DNA of 42,167 nt. Source: Chitinophagaceae bacterium. GTDB lineage: Bacteria > Bacteroidota > Bacteroidia > Chitinophagales > Chitinophagaceae. Shown here piece after piece: positions 33,139-42,167 of this stretch. The stretch covers positions 1-42,167 of the forward strand of contig CANGIY010000027.1 in the NCBI GenBank assembly GCA_947454235.1. Reading direction: 5' to 3'. Below the pieces are notes generated by a model, which saw only the letters and a list, made by a program, of their open reading frames with translations, was not told the origin of the DNA and made no database searches. The position numbers and the translations under genes are program-made. The first letter of the stretch is position 1; each line of letters begins with the position of its first letter.

Positions 33139-36100
33139 TTAGAGTGTGCGTTTTACTTCCACTTCTTCGTAACCTTCAATCACGTCGCCTACCCTAACAT
33201 CGTTGTAATTCTTAACAGTCAAACCGCACTCGTAGCCGTAGTTCACTTCTTTCACGTCGTCTTTGAAACGTTTCAACGATCCAAGTTCGCCAGTGAATAC
33301 TACAATACCATCGCGTACAAGGTTGATCTTCGAACCTCTGAACACCTTGCCTTCGAGCACATAACAACCTGCAATTGTACCTACGCCGCTGATTTTGTAC
33401 ACTTCGCGCACTTCGATGTTGCAAGTAGTTTTCTTTTCCATTTTTGGTTCAAGAAGACCTTCCATGGCGCTCTTGATTTCTTCAATGGCATCGTAAATGA
33501 TGGAGTATGTTCTGATTTCGATATTCTCTTGGTCGGCAAGACGAGCAGCCTGCATTGAAGGACGTACCTGGAAGCCGAGGATGATGGCATCAGATGCATT
33601 AGCGAGTGTAACGTCGCTTTCTGTGATCTGACCAACACCTTTGTGTACCACTTTAACTGCCACTTCTTCTGTTGCAAGTTTTTGCAATGAGTCAGAAAGG
33701 GCTTCAACCGAACCGTCAAAGTCACCTTTGATGATGATGTTGAGTTCTTTAAAGCTACCGAGTGCCAAACGACGACCGATTTCATCGAGCGTGATGTGCT
33801 TCCTCGCTCTCCTGCCCTGCTCACGCAAGATTTGAGAACGATGGTTTGCTACTTCTTTTGCTTCGTTTTCATCTTCGAATACTTTGAGTTTCTCACCCGC
33901 TTGCGGCGCACCATTCAAACCAAGTACAAGCACCGGAGTCGAAGGACCTACCGATTTAACGCGTTGCATCCTTTCGTTGAACATCGCTTTTACCTTACCA
34001 TAGTATTGTCCGCACACCATCATGTCACCTTGGTTCAATGTACCATTTTGAATGAGGAGTTTAGCCTGGTTACCACGTCCTTTATCGAGTGAAGCTTCAA
34101 GCACTGAGCCCAAACCACTTCTGTCAGGATTAGCTTTAAGGTCAAGCATTTCTGATTCGAGTACTATTTTCTCAAGTAATACGTCGATGTTGATACCTTT
34201 TTTCGCTGAAATCTCCTCACTCTGGAATTTACCACCCCAGCTTTCAACGAGGATATTCATATTCGCCAACTGCTGCTTGATTCTCTCAGGATCAGCACCC
34301 GGCTTATCAATTTTATTGATTGCAAAAATCATAGGTAGGCTGGCAGCCTGAGCGTGCGAAATAGCTTCTTTTGTTTGAGGCATTATCGCATCGTCGGCAG
34401 CTACTACGATAACTGCTATATCGGCTACTTTAGCACCACGTGCACGCATGGCAGTGAACGCTTCGTGACCCGGAGTATCGAGGAACGTAATTTTCTTACC
34501 GAAAGACGTTGTTACCTGATATGCACCAATGTGCTGTGTGATACCACCGGCCTCACCGGCAACCACATTCGCATTCCTGATGTAGTCAAGCAACGATGTT
34601 TTACCGTGGTCAACGTGACCCATGATAGCCACAATTGGAGGACGACCTACCAATGAATCTTCATCATCAATCTCTTCTTCATCCTCATCGGAATCTTGTT
34701 CCAGATTGATAAATTCTACTACATATCCGAATTCACTTGCTACAAGTTCAATTACTTCAGCATCAAGGCGCTGGTTAATAGACACCATGATACCCAGGCT
34801 CATACACTTGCTGATAACATCGGCGAAGCCAACATTCAACAAACTAGCTAATTCGCTTACAGAAATGAACTCAGTTACCTGAATTACATTACCTGATGCA
34901 GAATTTTCTTCCGCTGCTCTTCTTTCTGCCATTTCATCGCGCTTGTTACGGCGATATTTAGCTTTGAGATTTTTGCCTCTGGTAGAGCCCGAAAGTTTAG
35001 CTTGTGTTTCCCTGATTTTATCTTGAATTGCTTTAGCGTCAATTTCCTGATTTGGATCGGCAGGTGTCTCGTATGGACGACGGTTGTCGCGACCTCCCTG
35101 GAACGGACGGTTGCCTCCCTGACCCGGACGACCTTGCTGACCGCCACGGTTGTTTTGTCCACCCGGACCACCACCCGGACGATTGCCGCCTGGACCACCA
35201 CCCGGACGAGTACCTTGTTGGTTGCCACCAGGACCACCACCTGGGCGATTCCTGAAGTTGTTGTCTCCCGGACGACCCTGAGGATTGCCTCCGCGACCTT
35301 GTTGTGGACCACCGACATTTTGACCGCCTTGTTGACCACCACCGGTTTTTGATTCCGGCTTCTTCTCTATTGGAATTCGCTTTCGCTTTTTCTTGTCTTT
35401 ATCACTTAAACGAGCACCACCCGGCTGGCTAACCGGTAATTCGATTCTACCGATAATTTTCGGACCTTCCAGTTTCGGAGCTTTCATTTCAATGTGCTCA
35501 GGCTTGTGGTCTTCTTCAGAAGTAACTTCAGGTTCAACTGGCTTTGATTCCACCTGAACTACCGGAACTTCTATCGGTTTCTCTACTTTAGGGGCTGGTT
35601 TCGGCGCTTCCTGAACAGGTTCTTCCGATTTAGGAGCAACAGGTGCAGGTTTTTCTTTCTTAACAGGAAGACCTTTTTTAGGCCTTGATGAAAGATTCAT
35701 TTCCTCCAAATTGATTTTTCCTAACACGTTAGGACCTTCAATCTTGGCACCTCTAAAATCTATATGCTGCGCTTCATCTGAAGCATCAGTATTTGAATAT
35801 GATTCGTGCGATTCTGTAGGCACATCAACTGTGTGATGTTCTGCAACCACCGGCTCAACAGCCTTCGGCTTTTCTTCAACTGCCACAGGTGCAGGTGCTT
35901 CAACAACCGGAGGAGCTGGTGCTGGCGCCGGAGCCGGAACTGGTTTTTGTTCAGCAACCGGTGCTGGCGCAGGCGGCGGAGCAACTGGTTCCGGAGCTAC
36001 CTCCGCAACAGGCTCAGCCTTAGGCTTCTCAGCGTCTTTTGGCTTGATCGCATCCTTAATTTTCGACAAATCGGGCAATGAAACTGCGCCATCTTTCTTG

Positions 36101-36378
36101 TCTTTGTCGAGGTTCAAAGCATCTTTAGCCTTTTTGAGGCTATCAAGCAACGATCCCTTCGGCAGCGAAATGTTATCACTCTTGAGTTTTTCCTTTTTGT
36201 CCTGAGCGAATTCTACCGTCAGGGCGGTGTACATTTTCTCGTCGAGCTTTAAGTTCGGGTTATTTCTGGGCACGTCAAATCCCTTTTCGACAAGGAAATC
36301 CAAAAGGGTATCCTTACCGATGTTAAATTCTCTGGCCGCTTCAAGTAACCTGGGCATTTTCTTTGTTGTTGTCGTCAT
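33139..36378 (-). CDS. infB: Translation initiation factor IF-2
   Basis: A GTPase that brings initiator tRNA to the ribosome. It is 1,079 residues, long because of a large N-terminal region. Residues 1-50 hold an IF2-N helical module. Residues about 100-340 are Pro/Ala/Val/Glu-rich ([17 protein letters not shown]). Residues about 345-450 are a Gly/Arg/Asn/Gln-rich segment ([20 protein letters not shown]). A second IF2-N module follows ([20 protein letters not shown]). The GTPase domain has G1 [10 protein letters not shown] near residue 590, G3 DTPGHEAF and G4 NKID. Domains II-IV end the protein. It is the last gene of the operon; a possible internal promoter TAGGTTTG lies at 36433-36440. Confidence 0.98.
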   Translation of the reverse strand: MTTTTKKMPRLLEAAREFNIGKDTLLDFLVEKGFDVPRNNPNLKLDEKMYTALTVEFAQDKKEKLKSDNISLPKGSLLDSLKKAKDALNLDKDKKDGAVSLPDLSKIKDAIKPKDAEKPKAEPVAEVAPEPVAPPPAPAPVAEQKPVPAPAPAPAPPVVEAPAPVAVEEKPKAVEPVVAEHHTVDVPTESHESYSNTDASDEAQHIDFRGAKIEGPNVLGKINLEEMNLSSRPKKGLPVKKEKPAPVAPKSEEPVQEAPKPAPKVEKPIEVPVVQVESKPVEPEVTSEEDHKPEHIEMKAPKLEGPKIIGRIELPVSQPGGARLSDKDKKKRKRIPIEKKPESKTGGGQQGGQNVGGPQQGRGGNPQGRPGDNNFRNRPGGGPGGNQQGTRPGGGPGGNRPGGGPGGQNNRGGQQGRPGQGGNRPFQGGRDNRRPYETPADPNQEIDAKAIQDKIRETQAKLSGSTRGKNLKAKYRRNKRDEMAERRAAEENSASGNVIQVTEFISVSELASLLNVGFADVISKCMSLGIMVSINQRLDAEVIELVASEFGYVVEFINLEQDSDEDEEEIDDEDSLVGRPPIVAIMGHVDHGKTSLLDYIRNANVVAGEAGGITQHIGAYQVTTSFGKKITFLDTPGHEAFTAMRARGAKVADIAVIVVAADDAIMPQTKEAISHAQAASLPMIFAINKIDKPGADPERIKQQLANMNILVESWGGKFQSEEISAKKGINIDVLLEKIVLESEMLDLKANPDRSGLGSVLEASLDKGRGNQAKLLIQNGTLNQGDMMVCGQYYGKVKAMFNERMQRVKSVGPSTPVLVLGLNGAPQAGEKLKVFEDENEAKEVANHRSQILREQGRRARKHITLDEIGRRLALGSFKELNIIIKGDFDGSVEALSDSLQKLATEEVAVKVVHKGVGQITESDVTLANASDAIILGFQVRPSMQAARLADQENIEIRTYSIIYDAIEEIKSAMEGLLEPKMEKKTTCNIEVREVYKISGVGTIAGCYVLEGKVFRGSKINLVRDGIVVFTGELGSLKRFKDDVKEVNYGYECGLTVKNYNDVRVGDVIEGYEEVEVKRTL

Positions 36379-36569
36379 TAATTTTACTTATCAAATTTTT
36401 GTCGGAAGCCCTCCGACCCACTCTCACAAACACAAACCTACACTTTTTATTCCAAATTTTCCTTTTACATAGGCACTACGCTACCTTTTTATATGATTTT
36501 GCTTCAAATTCCTTAAAAAACGTCAATTGATTAATGAATAAGTGCAATTCATTTTGGCAACCATAAAAT
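36379..36569 (-). promoter_or_regulatory. nusA-infB spacer with possible internal promoter
   Basis: A 191-bp non-coding spacer inside the operon. On the minus strand TAGGTTTG (36440 to 36433) matches TAnnTTTG and would give infB a second start with a leader of about 50 nt. Nothing else is seen. Confidence 0.35.
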
Positions 36570-37814
36570 CTATCCTTCTCTGAATTCTTCTTCCAGAATA
36601 CTTCTAACCTCTTTGACAGTTACTTCTTCAAGGTCGGTTCTTCTAACAAGTTCTTCGATTGACAAATCCAGTACACTCAACGCAGTATCGCAACCAACTC
36701 GCTTAAGCTCGTCGATAATCCATGGTTCAATTTCATCAGAAAATTCATCAAGATCGATATCAAATTCAACATCATCTTTAACGTCTCTGAACACATCAAT
36801 TGAATAGCCGGTAAGTTCTTGCGCAAGCTTGATGTTCACACCTTTTTTACCAATAGCCAGTGACACCTGATCAGGATCGAGGTACACATCAGCCGACATT
36901 TTTTCATTGTCAAGCACAATCTTATTGATTTTAGCCGGAGTCAATGAACGTTGTAAGAACAACTGAGCATTATTGGTGAAGTTAATGATGTCGATGTTTT
37001 CGTTTTTCAACTCTCTTACGATACCGTGAATACGACTACCCTTCATACCAACGCAAGCACCAACCGGATCGATACGATCGTCGTAGCTTTCAACAGCCAC
37101 TTTCGCCCTTTCACCTGGTTCACGTACAATTTTCTTTATAACAATGAGGCCGTCCATAATTTCAGGCACCTCAATTTCTAATAATTTCTCAAGGAAAGAA
37201 GGATGGGTGCGGCTGAGGATAATTACAGGGGTATTGTTCCTCATTTCTACTTTCTTAACTACCGAACGAACAGTTTCACCTTTCTTGAAAAAGTCAGATG
37301 GTATTTGTTCTGTTTTCGGCATAATCAGTTCATTGCCTTCATCGTCAAGCAACAACATTTCTTTCTTCCAAATCTGATAAACCTCACCGCTAATAATATC
37401 GCCAACTCTGTCAGCGTATTTCTTCAGCAAGTTATTTTTCTTAAGGTCGCCAATACGAGCTGCCAAAGTTTGTTTTGCTGCGAGAATAGCCCTACGGCCA
37501 AACTCAACAACGTCAACTTCTTCATATACCTCTTCGCCAACATTATAATCTTCGTCAATCAATATTGCTTCAGAAAATGGAATCTGTGCGTTTTCGTCTT
37601 CCAACATATCATCCTCAACAATTTCCCTTCTGCGGAAAATCTCAAGGTCACCTGTTTGGTCGTTTACGATTACGTCAAAATTATCGTCACTTCCATATTT
37701 TTTACGGAGCAAAGTTTTGAAAACATCTTCCAAAACTTTCATGAGCGTGGGCCTGTCAATATTTTCGGCCTCTTTAAACTCCTGGAACGAGTCAATCAGA
37801 TTAATACTTGGCAT
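36570..37814 (-). CDS. nusA: Transcription termination/antitermination factor NusA
   Basis: 414 residues. It binds RNA polymerase and nascent RNA and controls pausing, termination and antitermination. The N-terminal polymerase-binding domain runs MPSINLIDSFQEFKEAENID to about residue 130. The S1 domain contains VGDIISGEVYQIWKKEMLLL. Two KH domains follow, with VGACVGMKGSRIHGIVREL and VSLAIGKKGVNIKLAQELTG. A short helical tail (SVLDLSIEELVRRTDLEEVT) resembles one acidic repeat, as is usual in species with a shorter NusA than E. coli. It is the middle gene of the conserved rimP-nusA-infB operon, with a 45-bp gap from rimP. Confidence 0.97.
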   Translation of the reverse strand: MPSINLIDSFQEFKEAENIDRPTLMKVLEDVFKTLLRKKYGSDDNFDVIVNDQTGDLEIFRRREIVEDDMLEDENAQIPFSEAILIDEDYNVGEEVYEEVDVVEFGRRAILAAKQTLAARIGDLKKNNLLKKYADRVGDIISGEVYQIWKKEMLLLDDEGNELIMPKTEQIPSDFFKKGETVRSVVKKVEMRNNTPVIILSRTHPSFLEKLLEIEVPEIMDGLIVIKKIVREPGERAKVAVESYDDRIDPVGACVGMKGSRIHGIVRELKNENIDIINFTNNAQLFLQRSLTPAKINKIVLDNEKMSADVYLDPDQVSLAIGKKGVNIKLAQELTGYSIDVFRDVKDDVEFDIDLDEFSDEIEPWIIDELKRVGCDTALSVLDLSIEELVRRTDLEEVTVKEVRSILEEEFREG

Positions 37815-37859
37815 ATCATTAAATTTGTTTTTAAACTTTAGCCAACCCTCGGGTTGTTA

Positions 37860-38315
37860 TTAAAAAATTACCTGAACAACGGTTTTTTTGATTTGTGAAT
37901 GTGGTATTTGAACGTTTTTTGTTTCTTTCTTTTTAGGCACTTTTACTTCGAGCGTAATTTCTTCCTCGTTAGCTGCAGTCATCATACCGGTTGTTTCTTT
38001 TCCCTCAATATCGGTTACTGTAACTTTGCGACCAATATTTTTGATGAATTGCCTTTTTTGTAGCAACGGCTCATCAACACCCGGACTAGAAATTTCCAGT
38101 GAAAAATCGCCATCATTGAAAAGTGCGTTTTTTTCAATTTCGGCATACAAAGCGCGGTTGATGTGAATACTCTTTTCAATTGAGAAACCCGAATCGGCAT
38201 CTATGAACACCTTAATATTGTTCGTTGGCTTGATTTTAATGTTCACGATAAACATATCAGTACCATCGAGCATTGGCTCAAGCAACGTGTAGATTTTTTG
38301 TATAACTTCAGACAT
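37860..38315 (-). CDS. rimP: Ribosome maturation factor RimP
   Basis: 151 residues. Assists maturation of the small ribosomal subunit. The N-terminal alpha/beta domain includes MFIVNIKIKPTNNIKVFIDA, then EKNALFNDGDFSLEISSPGV with the family hallmark LEISSPG(V/L). The C-terminal SH3-like domain has GRKVTVTDIEGKETTGMM. The start is the ATG at 38315; a TTG two codons upstream (38321) is less likely. It heads the rimP-nusA-infB operon. A perfect 8-bp hairpin lies 12 bp upstream of the start codon, and an exact TAATTTTG promoter lies about 50 bp upstream. Confidence 0.94.
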   Translation of the reverse strand: MSEVIQKIYTLLEPMLDGTDMFIVNIKIKPTNNIKVFIDADSGFSIEKSIHINRALYAEIEKNALFNDGDFSLEISSPGVDEPLLQKRQFIKNIGRKVTVTDIEGKETTGMMTAANEEEITLEVKVPKKKETKNVQIPHSQIKKTVVQVIF

Positions 38316-38327
38316 GGGCAAAAATTA

Positions 38328-38348
38328 AGGGGACAAATTCTGTCCCCT
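38328..38348 (-). promoter_or_regulatory. Hairpin in the rimP leader
   Basis: Perfect stem AGGGGACA/TGTCCCCT with a five-base loop in the predicted leader of the rimP-nusA-infB mRNA. It lies between the promoter (38370 to 38363) and the start codon. There is no T tail, so it is not an obvious terminator. A regulatory role is inference. Confidence 0.5.
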
Positions 38349-38362
38349 CATTAATTCTGTTG

Positions 38363-38370
38363 CAAAATTA
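38363..38370 (-). promoter_or_regulatory. Promoter -7 element TAATTTTG for rimP-nusA-infB
   Basis: Exact TAnnTTTG on the minus strand. A start near 38356 is implied, giving a leader of about 40 nt that holds the hairpin at 38328-38348. Confidence 0.6.
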
Positions 38371-38551
38371 ATATACATATCTTAAAAACCAAAAAAATAT
38401 TGTAGCAACCATCGCGAAATGAACACTATTGCCAAAGAAAATGTTGAAAACACAGTGATTTAACTAAAAATTAAAGTATTGATTTTCCTTTTTGTGTGGC
38501 GAATAGTGTCTTTCTGATTTGTGAAGCTGATGCATTTTTTATCGAAAAATG

Positions 38552-38559
38552 TATCTTTG
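38552..38559 (+). promoter_or_regulatory. Promoter -7 element TATCTTTG
   Basis: Exact TAnnTTTG, 25 bp before the ATG of the O-acyltransferase gene at 38585. Confidence 0.65.
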
Positions 38560-38584
38560 CGCACACACGTAACGATTTTTTGTC

Positions 38585-40042
38585 ATGCTATTTAACTCTT
38601 ACCAGTTTTTACTGTTCTTTCCTGTAGTTACTGTGCTTTACTTTTTACTACCACATAAATTTAGGTGGGCATTGCTTTTAGGAGCCAGTTGCTACTTTTA
38701 TATGGTATTTAAACCAATCTACATTTTAATACTTGCGCTCACAATAGTTGTCGATTATTATGCGGGTATTTGGATTGAGAATGCCGAAGGATCACGACGG
38801 AAACTATTTTTAAGCCTGAGTATAATAGCCAACGTGGGGGTATTGGTGTTTTTCAAATACTACAACTTCTTTGTTGGTAACATCAATGAAGTCTTTAAGC
38901 TTGCAAATTCTACCACTTCTATTCCGCTGCTTGATATTATTCTTCCCATAGGTTTGTCGTTTCATACATTTCAGGCCATGAGTTATACCATTGAAGTGTA
39001 TCGAGGCAATCAAAAAGCTGAAAAGCATTTTGGCATATACTCGCTTTATGTGATGTTTTACCCACAGTTGGTTGCCGGCCCTATTGAGCGCCCGCAAAAC
39101 ATGCTGCACCAATTTCATGAAAAACATGAATTTAATTATGACGATGTTGTGGTTGGTTTGCGCATGGCATTGTGGGGGTTGTTCAAGAAAGCAGTTATTG
39201 CCGACAGGCTTGCAGTAGTTACCGATCCAATTTTCAATCACCCAAACCAATACCCGGCCATATCAATATTGATAGGTGTTACTTTCTTCATGTTCCAGAT
39301 TTTCTGTGACTTCTCAGGCTATTCAAATATAGCTTTAGGTACTGCCAGAGTTATGGGATATCATTTAATGGTTAACTTCAACTGGCCTTACTCAGCAAAA
39401 AGTGTATCTGAGTTCTGGCGTAGGTGGCATATTTCACTCTCTACGTGGTTCAACGACTATTTATTTACACCAATGTCAATTGCTTACAGAAATATTGGGA
39501 TTTATGCCGTTGTAGTTGCGTCTATTCTAACGTTTTTGACCAGCGGCTTATGGCACGGTGCTGCCTGGACTTATATTGTATGGGGAGGTTTGCACGGTTT
39601 GGCTCTTGCCTACGAAGTGTTGACCAAGAAATGGAGGAAGAAAATGTACAAAAAAATGCCTGACTGGTTGGTATCAACAATTGGTATCAGTTTTACATGT
39701 TCGTGGGTTTGGCTTTCCTACATTTTCTTTAGAGCAAATACGTTAAAAGACGCATTTTACATTGTAAGCCGCATACCGGAAGGCATAAAAGAGATATTTA
39801 TGCTACCTAAAACCGGGCTATCTGCCATTCAGTTGCCATCGTCTCCGTCAAAAATCGGACTTTGTGTGCTGTCGGTTGTTATATTACAGAGTGTGTATTT
39901 AATACAGAAAAAACAGTCGTTGAGTACGTTATTAGATAAGCAATCAAGGCCTGTACGTTGGGGCATCTACTATGCATTTGCATTGCTGATTATTTACATG
40001 GGGGTTTTCCAAAACCGTCAATTTATTTACTTTCAATTTTAA
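38585..40042 (+). CDS. MBOAT-family O-acyltransferase (AlgI-like)
   Basis: 485 residues, an integral-membrane enzyme with about 11 helices. MBOAT proteins move acyl (often acetyl) groups across the inner membrane for attachment to exported polysaccharide. Family blocks are MLFNSYQFLLFFPVVTVLYF at the start, then FFKYYNFF, LPIGLSFHTFQAMSYTIEVY, YPQLVAGPIERPQNML and FCDFSGYSNIALGTARVMGY. Next come the first conserved His region EFWRRWHISLSTWFNDYLF and the second, SGLWHGAAWTYIVWGGLHG, with catalytic His near residue 323. Its stop overlaps the start of the next gene (TAATG), so the pair is coupled. The acceptor is probably a cell-surface glycan; no glycan-synthesis genes are in the window. Confidence 0.93.
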   Translation: MLFNSYQFLLFFPVVTVLYFLLPHKFRWALLLGASCYFYMVFKPIYILILALTIVVDYYAGIWIENAEGSRRKLFLSLSIIANVGVLVFFKYYNFFVGNINEVFKLANSTTSIPLLDIILPIGLSFHTFQAMSYTIEVYRGNQKAEKHFGIYSLYVMFYPQLVAGPIERPQNMLHQFHEKHEFNYDDVVVGLRMALWGLFKKAVIADRLAVVTDPIFNHPNQYPAISILIGVTFFMFQIFCDFSGYSNIALGTARVMGYHLMVNFNWPYSAKSVSEFWRRWHISLSTWFNDYLFTPMSIAYRNIGIYAVVVASILTFLTSGLWHGAAWTYIVWGGLHGLALAYEVLTKKWRKKMYKKMPDWLVSTIGISFTCSWVWLSYIFFRANTLKDAFYIVSRIPEGIKEIFMLPKTGLSAIQLPSSPSKIGLCVLSVVILQSVYLIQKKQSLSTLLDKQSRPVRWGIYYAFALLIIYMGVFQNRQFIYFQF

Positions 40043-41001
40043 TGGGCACTGGGATGAAGAAGTTTATTATTCGTTTATTGATTTTTTGTTGCCTTCCCCT
40101 GCCTGTGTTGTATCTCATCAACTATATGGTTGATGCGGGATTAAAAAAATCGCACTATGGCGCGTATGCTGAATGGAATGATATTTTGACCGGAAATGCG
40201 AAAGCAGATATGGTTATTATGGGGTCATCGAGAGCATGGGTGCACTTTTCACCTAAAATTCTAGATTCAGCTTTACATGTTAATTCTTACAACCTGGGGT
40301 ATGATGGTTCAGGTTTTGGTTTACAATTCAAAAAACTGAAAATTTATCTCCAACACAACCCCAAACCAAAGTATATAGTTCAGGAAGTCGGGTACATTGG
40401 CACTTTGCGTACAATCACATATTTACCCGGAGTGCAGGCTTTTTTACCCTATCTTGATGATACTGCAATGTTGTCTGTAGTTCAGAATAGCGATAGTAAA
40501 ATGAATTTCTTCGACATTCATTTTCCACTCTATAAATACAATAACGAGCTTGTAATTGTAAAAGAAGGCTTAAAAAACTACTTCGGGCACATTACTCAAA
40601 CAACCAAGTACAAAGGTTACGAGGGTAGAAATCAAATGTGGGATAGTTCCTTTGCCGAATTCAAAAAAGCCAACCCTGATGGCTGGAAATGCTTTATTGA
40701 TAGCGCCGGAGTACATTTATTTAAAGACTACCTACAGTTTTGCAAAGCAAACGGCATTAAAGTAATATTGGTTTTTCCACCTGTTTATAATGAGTCGCTT
40801 CAAATTTTGGTTAATCTCAAAGACTCCCGTAAATATTACGAAGATTTCTCAAAAGAATTCGGTGTGCCTTTTTACAATTACGAAAACGACACACTGAATA
40901 AAGACCGAAAATATTTCTATAACTCTGAACACCTAAACAAGCTGGGTTCAGAAATATTCAGTAGAGAGTTTGCGAACGATGTACGTAAGGAGATTCAATA
41001 A
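40042..41001 (+). CDS. SGNH-hydrolase-like partner of the O-acyltransferase
   Basis: 319 residues (or 315 from the ATG at 40054). One N-terminal membrane segment (FIIRLLIFCCLPLPVLYLINY) places the soluble domain in the periplasm. The SGNH block I appears as MVIMGSSRAWVHFSP with the candidate nucleophile Ser near residue 61. The following NLGYDGSGFGLQF supplies the Gly block. The C-terminal block FYNSEHLNKLGSEIF corresponds to the D-x-x-H block and keeps His, but has Asn where the acid is usually Asp. Proteins of this type sit next to MBOAT genes and are thought to complete acyl transfer to the glycan. The start overlaps the preceding stop. Confidence 0.78.
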   Translation: MGTGMKKFIIRLLIFCCLPLPVLYLINYMVDAGLKKSHYGAYAEWNDILTGNAKADMVIMGSSRAWVHFSPKILDSALHVNSYNLGYDGSGFGLQFKKLKIYLQHNPKPKYIVQEVGYIGTLRTITYLPGVQAFLPYLDDTAMLSVVQNSDSKMNFFDIHFPLYKYNNELVIVKEGLKNYFGHITQTTKYKGYEGRNQMWDSSFAEFKKANPDGWKCFIDSAGVHLFKDYLQFCKANGIKVILVFPPVYNESLQILVNLKDSRKYYEDFSKEFGVPFYNYENDTLNKDRKYFYNSEHLNKLGSEIFSREFANDVRKEIQ

Positions 41002-41127
41002 CTCGTGGATATGTTGGGGGAGATTTTATATTTCTTACAACAAATACTTTGGCGAAAAAAATGTTTAGTATATCTTTAGCCCCTTATAGACCATTAAATT
41101 TCAACAAAGACTAAAATTCAAATTTTT

Positions 41128-41697
41128 ATGACGCTAAAAAGGTTATACTTATTTTGTTTACTCGTTGCGCTCCTTGGTGCTGCACCTTCAACCTACGCTC
41201 AAAAAGGTAAAAGCGAAGTAACTGTAGGCTATGGCTTCTGGAGTGCTTATAACCTCATAAACGGAAGACCTTACCGCAACTCACCAGGTATAGGAATGCT
41301 CACTTACAGGCACTACGTTTCTAACAAAGTAACTATTGGTATGGGTTTCAGCTACGAAAATATCGACAACCACGGTAGCTACCTTTCAATAGTACCTGAG
41401 TTTACTTATTGCTACATGGATAACAAAGACGACCGCGTTAGGGTTCGTTTGTACAGTGGTGCTGCTGTAGGTTTAAGTGTATTTGACGACCAATACAGGT
41501 ATGCTGCTTATTATACACACCACATTGATGAGTCAGGTGTAAAATTTGCCGGACAAGCTAATCTTTTGGGTGTAAGAGTTGGTAGAAGGCTTGCTTTCAC
41601 TACTGAACTTGGTTTCGGCTACAGAGGTTTAGTGAACCTCGGTCTTTCATACCGTTTTAAAACGCATTGCTGCAGCCACTCAGTTGACCAAAACTAA
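41128..41697 (+). CDS. Predicted outer-membrane beta-barrel protein
   Basis: 189 residues with a signal peptide ending APSTYAQ (cleavage before KGKSEVTVGYG). The mature chain alternates short amphipathic strands (SEVTVGYGFWSAYNLI, NKVTIGMGFSYENIDN, RRLAFTTELGFGYRGL, VNLGLSYRFK). It has the form of an 8-strand barrel of OmpA/OmpW size. The C-terminus HCCSHSVDQ, with two adjacent Cys and two His after the last strand, is unusual. The gene is monocistronic, with a near-match promoter TATCTTTA at 41071 and a terminator 25 bp after its stop. The role is unknown. Confidence 0.75.
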   Translation: MTLKRLYLFCLLVALLGAAPSTYAQKGKSEVTVGYGFWSAYNLINGRPYRNSPGIGMLTYRHYVSNKVTIGMGFSYENIDNHGSYLSIVPEFTYCYMDNKDDRVRVRLYSGAAVGLSVFDDQYRYAAYYTHHIDESGVKFAGQANLLGVRVGRRLAFTTELGFGYRGLVNLGLSYRFKTHCCSHSVDQN

Positions 41698-41721
41698 GCT
41701 GTACTTTATAAAAATATCAAA

Positions 41722-41749
41722 GGCTGTTTCGAAAGAAGCAGCTTTTTTG
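41722..41749 (+). terminator. Intrinsic terminator
   Basis: Stem GCTGTTTC/GAAGCAGC with one G-U pair, a GAAA tetraloop and a T6 tail, downstream of the barrel-protein gene. The remaining about 255 bp to the next gene show no further feature. Confidence 0.82.
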
Positions 41750-42006
41750 TTTTGGCGAAAGGAATACGACTATTTGTAGATTTCTTTACTTACCAGGTGC
41801 GAGATTCCAGCGGAGATTGCTGACACAATCAGGTGGTAATACCTTACTCCCGATTCAAAGCGTTGAGCCATTCTTTTTGTCGAATTATTTCTACACAGTA
41901 GCACTGATAGGTATGTGGATTTTGAGAATTTATGAAAAAAGTTAAAAAAAATTTGGAATTGCCTAAAAGGATTGTTAACATTGGTTAAACGTAAAAATAT
42001 CACCCC

Positions 42007-42167
42007 ATGCGTTCTTTTATATTTTCCTTTCTTTTTTTGTTGAGTGCGCTGGCTGCGCAAAGCCAGGTGATAACCACTATTGCGGGTACCGGTGTACGAG
42101 GGGAAAGTGCCTCGGGTACCCCAGCCACGGCTGCTATGTTATACGACCCCGTTTCTGTAACGGTAGA
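42007..42167 (+). CDS. NHL-repeat protein, 5' end only (runs off the window)
   Basis: 53 codons are visible: signal peptide MRSFIFSFLFLLSALAAQSQ, then VITTIAGTGVRGESASGTP and an NHL-type start (AAMLYDPVSVTV). This matches the opening of the NHL proteins at 12516 and 29368. The DNA from 41995 to 42059 is nearly identical to 29356-29420 (three mismatches in 65), covering the leader and signal peptide only. The rest of the gene lies beyond the window. Confidence 0.8.
   Translation, partial: MRSFIFSFLFLLSALAAQSQVITTIAGTGVRGESASGTPATAAMLYDPVSVTV

Noticed and set aside
35002-35352. Long plus-strand frames opposite infB
   Set aside because: They are shadows of the repetitive Gly/Arg-rich coding sequence of IF-2; composition is artificial and no start signals are present.

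Overview
The window reads as a chromosomal segment of a Bacteroidota bacterium, probably close to the Chitinophagaceae. This rests on three things: promoters of the Bacteroidota form TAnnTTTG, secreted proteins with C-terminal type IX sorting domains, and a housekeeping set (dnaA, dnaX, mpl, rimP-nusA-infB, biotin-type carboxylase beta subunit) with Bacteroidota-like protein sequences. Assignment below phylum is inference.

Layout. 0.3-5.1 kb: a 3-hydroxyacyl-CoA dehydrogenase, two outer-membrane barrel proteins, a DUF2278 protein, a small membrane protein and a GNAT acetyltransferase. 5.1-5.9 kb: a decayed ADP-ribosylation/crystallin-J1-type gene, a 65-bp direct duplication, tRNA-Pro(TGG) and tRNA-Ser(GCT). 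6.0-8.2 kb: dnaA followed by a 750-bp AT-rich non-coding stretch that could include an origin. 8.2-12.3 kb: a small orphan gene, a LysE-type exporter, a metallo-beta-lactamase-fold hydrolase and dnaX. 12.5-17.7 kb: a large NHL-repeat surface protein, then a multi-hairpin repeat in three tandem units plus one distant unit. The repeats bracket a duplicated pair (A-B-A'-B') of small secreted proteins. 17.7-24.6 kb: a 1,312-residue synthetase with the architecture of epsilon-poly-L-lysine synthetase, divergent from a PPK2-type polyphosphate kinase, followed by a TMTC-like glycosyltransferase with TPRs. 24.7-31.3 kb: an AraC regulator, membrane and lipoprotein genes, mpl, a second NHL protein and a frameshifted small gene. 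31.4-38.4 kb: a carboxyltransferase gene and the rimP-nusA-infB operon. 38.5-42.2 kb: an AlgI-type O-acyltransferase with an SGNH-like partner, a barrel protein and the start of a third NHL protein cut by the window edge.

Most notable signals. (1) Two intergenic regions 18.5 kb apart share the same promoter layout: tandem ACCGwTArTGAA half-sites on a 20-bp pitch, with a TAmCTTGC element exactly 42 bp downstream of the last half-site start. One drives a 75-residue orphan protein; the other drives a short, apparently non-coding unit ending in a strong terminator. (2) dnaX carries a run of ten A placed so that a one-base slip in either direction ends translation within five codons, giving a gamma-sized product as known from Thermus. 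(3) A polylysine-synthetase-like enzyme lies head to head with a polyphosphate kinase. (4) A structured interspersed repeat brackets a duplicated secreted-protein cassette.

All calls come from reading the sequence by eye. No database search, folding or alignment program was run.
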